Part shown: piece by piece, positions 20,272-20,874 of the stretch
How the letters are laid out: each line of letters starts with the position of its first letter
Numbering within the stretch: position 1 is the first letter of the stretch
Assembly (NCBI GenBank): GCA_013816275.1
Contig: JACDER010000001.1
Location: forward strand, 1 to 20,874
Origin: Actinomycetota bacterium
GTDB taxonomy: Bacteria; Actinomycetota; Thermoleophilia; Gaiellales; Gaiellaceae
DNA: 20,874 nt
Direction of reading: 5' to 3'
Program-made: the position numbers and the translations under genes
The notes under the pieces: generated by a model
Told to the model about the DNA's origin: nothing
Seen by the model: the letters and a program-made list of their open reading frames with translations, nothing else
Databases searched by the model: none

Positions 20272-20874
20272 GTGGAGACCGGACTGCAAGGGAAGCGTGT
20301 GCTGGTCACGGGCGCGTCGGGCGGGATCGGCTCCGCGTGCGCCCGCGCGTTCGCCGCCGAGGGCTGTGAGCTCGTCCTCCACTTTCACCGCGGACGCGAC
20401 CGCGTGGAGGCTCTGCAGGCCGAGCTCGGCGGCGCGACGGCAATCGGGGCAGACCTGACGAAGGAGGACGACGCGGAGCGGCTGTTCGCGGAGGCCGGAC
20501 GCCTCGATGTCTGTGCCGCGGTCGCGGGCGTGTGGCCGCAGGGCGACCTTCCGGTCTGGGAGCTTCCGCTCGAGCGCTGGGAGGAGACGCTTCGGGCGAA
20601 CCTGACCGCAACGTTCCTGACGGCGCGCGGCTTTCTGCGCGGGGTCGCGCAGTCGGGGCACGGAAGCCTGGTCATGATCGCGTCCACCGCCGGGCTGTTC
20701 GGGGAGGCGGGACACGCCGACTACGCCGCCGCGAAGTCGGGCATCGCCTACGGCCTGCTGCTGAGCCTGAAGAACGAGGTCGTGCGCGTCGCTCCCCGCG
20801 CACGCATCAACGTCGTGTGCCCCGGGTGGACGTACTCGCCGATGACGCGGGGGGCGATCGACGAGGAGCTCGTC
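20272..20874 (+). CDS. short-chain dehydrogenase/reductase (3' end outside window)
   Basis: The frame opens at GTG 20272 (METGLQGKRVLVTGASGGIG) and is still open at the right edge (201 codons). The cofactor motif is TGASGGIG (13-20). The NNAG region is altered to AAVAG. The catalytic residues are Ser138 (MIASTAGLFG) and Tyr151-x3-Lys155 (ADYAAAKSG). NVVCPGWTYSPM follows the catalytic block as in FabG-like SDRs. The substrate is unknown. No SD is visible, and the start lies 17 bp from that of the divergent M55 gene, so both promoters must lie partly inside the neighbour's coding sequence or the mRNAs are leaderless. The protein is probably about 240-250 aa when complete. Confidence 0.9.
   Translation, partial: METGLQGKRVLVTGASGGIGSACARAFAAEGCELVLHFHRGRDRVEALQAELGGATAIGADLTKEDDAERLFAEAGRLDVCAAVAGVWPQGDLPVWELPLERWEETLRANLTATFLTARGFLRGVAQSGHGSLVMIASTAGLFGEAGHADYAAAKSGIAYGLLLSLKNEVVRVAPRARINVVCPGWTYSPMTRGAIDEELV

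Overview
The window is high-GC DNA with a GTG/ATG/TTG start mix. It looks like a chromosomal segment from an actinobacterium, probably of the Thermoleophilia type (Gaiellales or Solirubrobacterales). That placement is inferred from gene content and remembered family resemblance, not from a search. Most genes lie on the minus strand. Plus-strand genes are the Vps62-like membrane protein, the histidine kinase, a lipoprotein and the SDR enzyme at the right edge.

Layout from left to right. (1) At 1-768 are a PRC-barrel protein cut by the left edge and a small cupin. (2) At 769-1186 there is no protein gene; it holds a degenerate tRNA-Val(TAC)-like sequence ending at 1064. (3) At 1187-5861 is a minus-strand polyhydroxyalkanoate (PHA) cluster. 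In transcription order it reads FabG/PhaB-type reductase, MaoC/PhaJ-type hydratase, class I PHA synthase (GTGA overlap with the hydratase), phasin, XRE regulator, nucleotidyltransferase. The phasin has its own promoter inside overlapping palindromes, and a strong hairpin separates it from the regulator. No thiolase is present, so monomers would come from enoyl-CoA (hydratase) and 3-ketoacyl-CoA (reductase). (4) At 5950-10491 are a secreted Vps62-like domain fused to a multi-pass membrane domain, a DM13-like membrane-anchored protein, a divergent orphan histidine kinase and a lipoprotein. (5) At 10539-12658 are a secreted metalloprotease-like protein whose motif reads QEIGH instead of HExxH, and a class V aminotransferase. 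(6) At 12844-13278 is a 217-bp tandem duplication that copies the last 23 codons of livF and carries REP-like elements. (7) At 13208-19260 is a branched-chain-amino-acid-type (HAAT) ABC transporter operon, bicupin-livK-livH-livM-livG-livF, with a hairpin after livK and coupled overlaps further down. (8) At 19445 onward are an M55 D-aminopeptidase (DppA type) and a divergent SDR oxidoreductase that runs off the right edge.

Two functional modules stand out. One is PHA granule synthesis and its control. The other is amide or amino-acid uptake, perhaps linked to a bicupin enzyme and a D-amino-peptide hydrolase. I see no phage, transposase, CRISPR array or defence island. The best candidates for new biology are regulatory or structural: the phasin operator, the XRE-nucleotidyltransferase pair in a PHA operon, the Vps62-membrane fusion, the insertion in LivM, and the REP-bearing duplication after livF.
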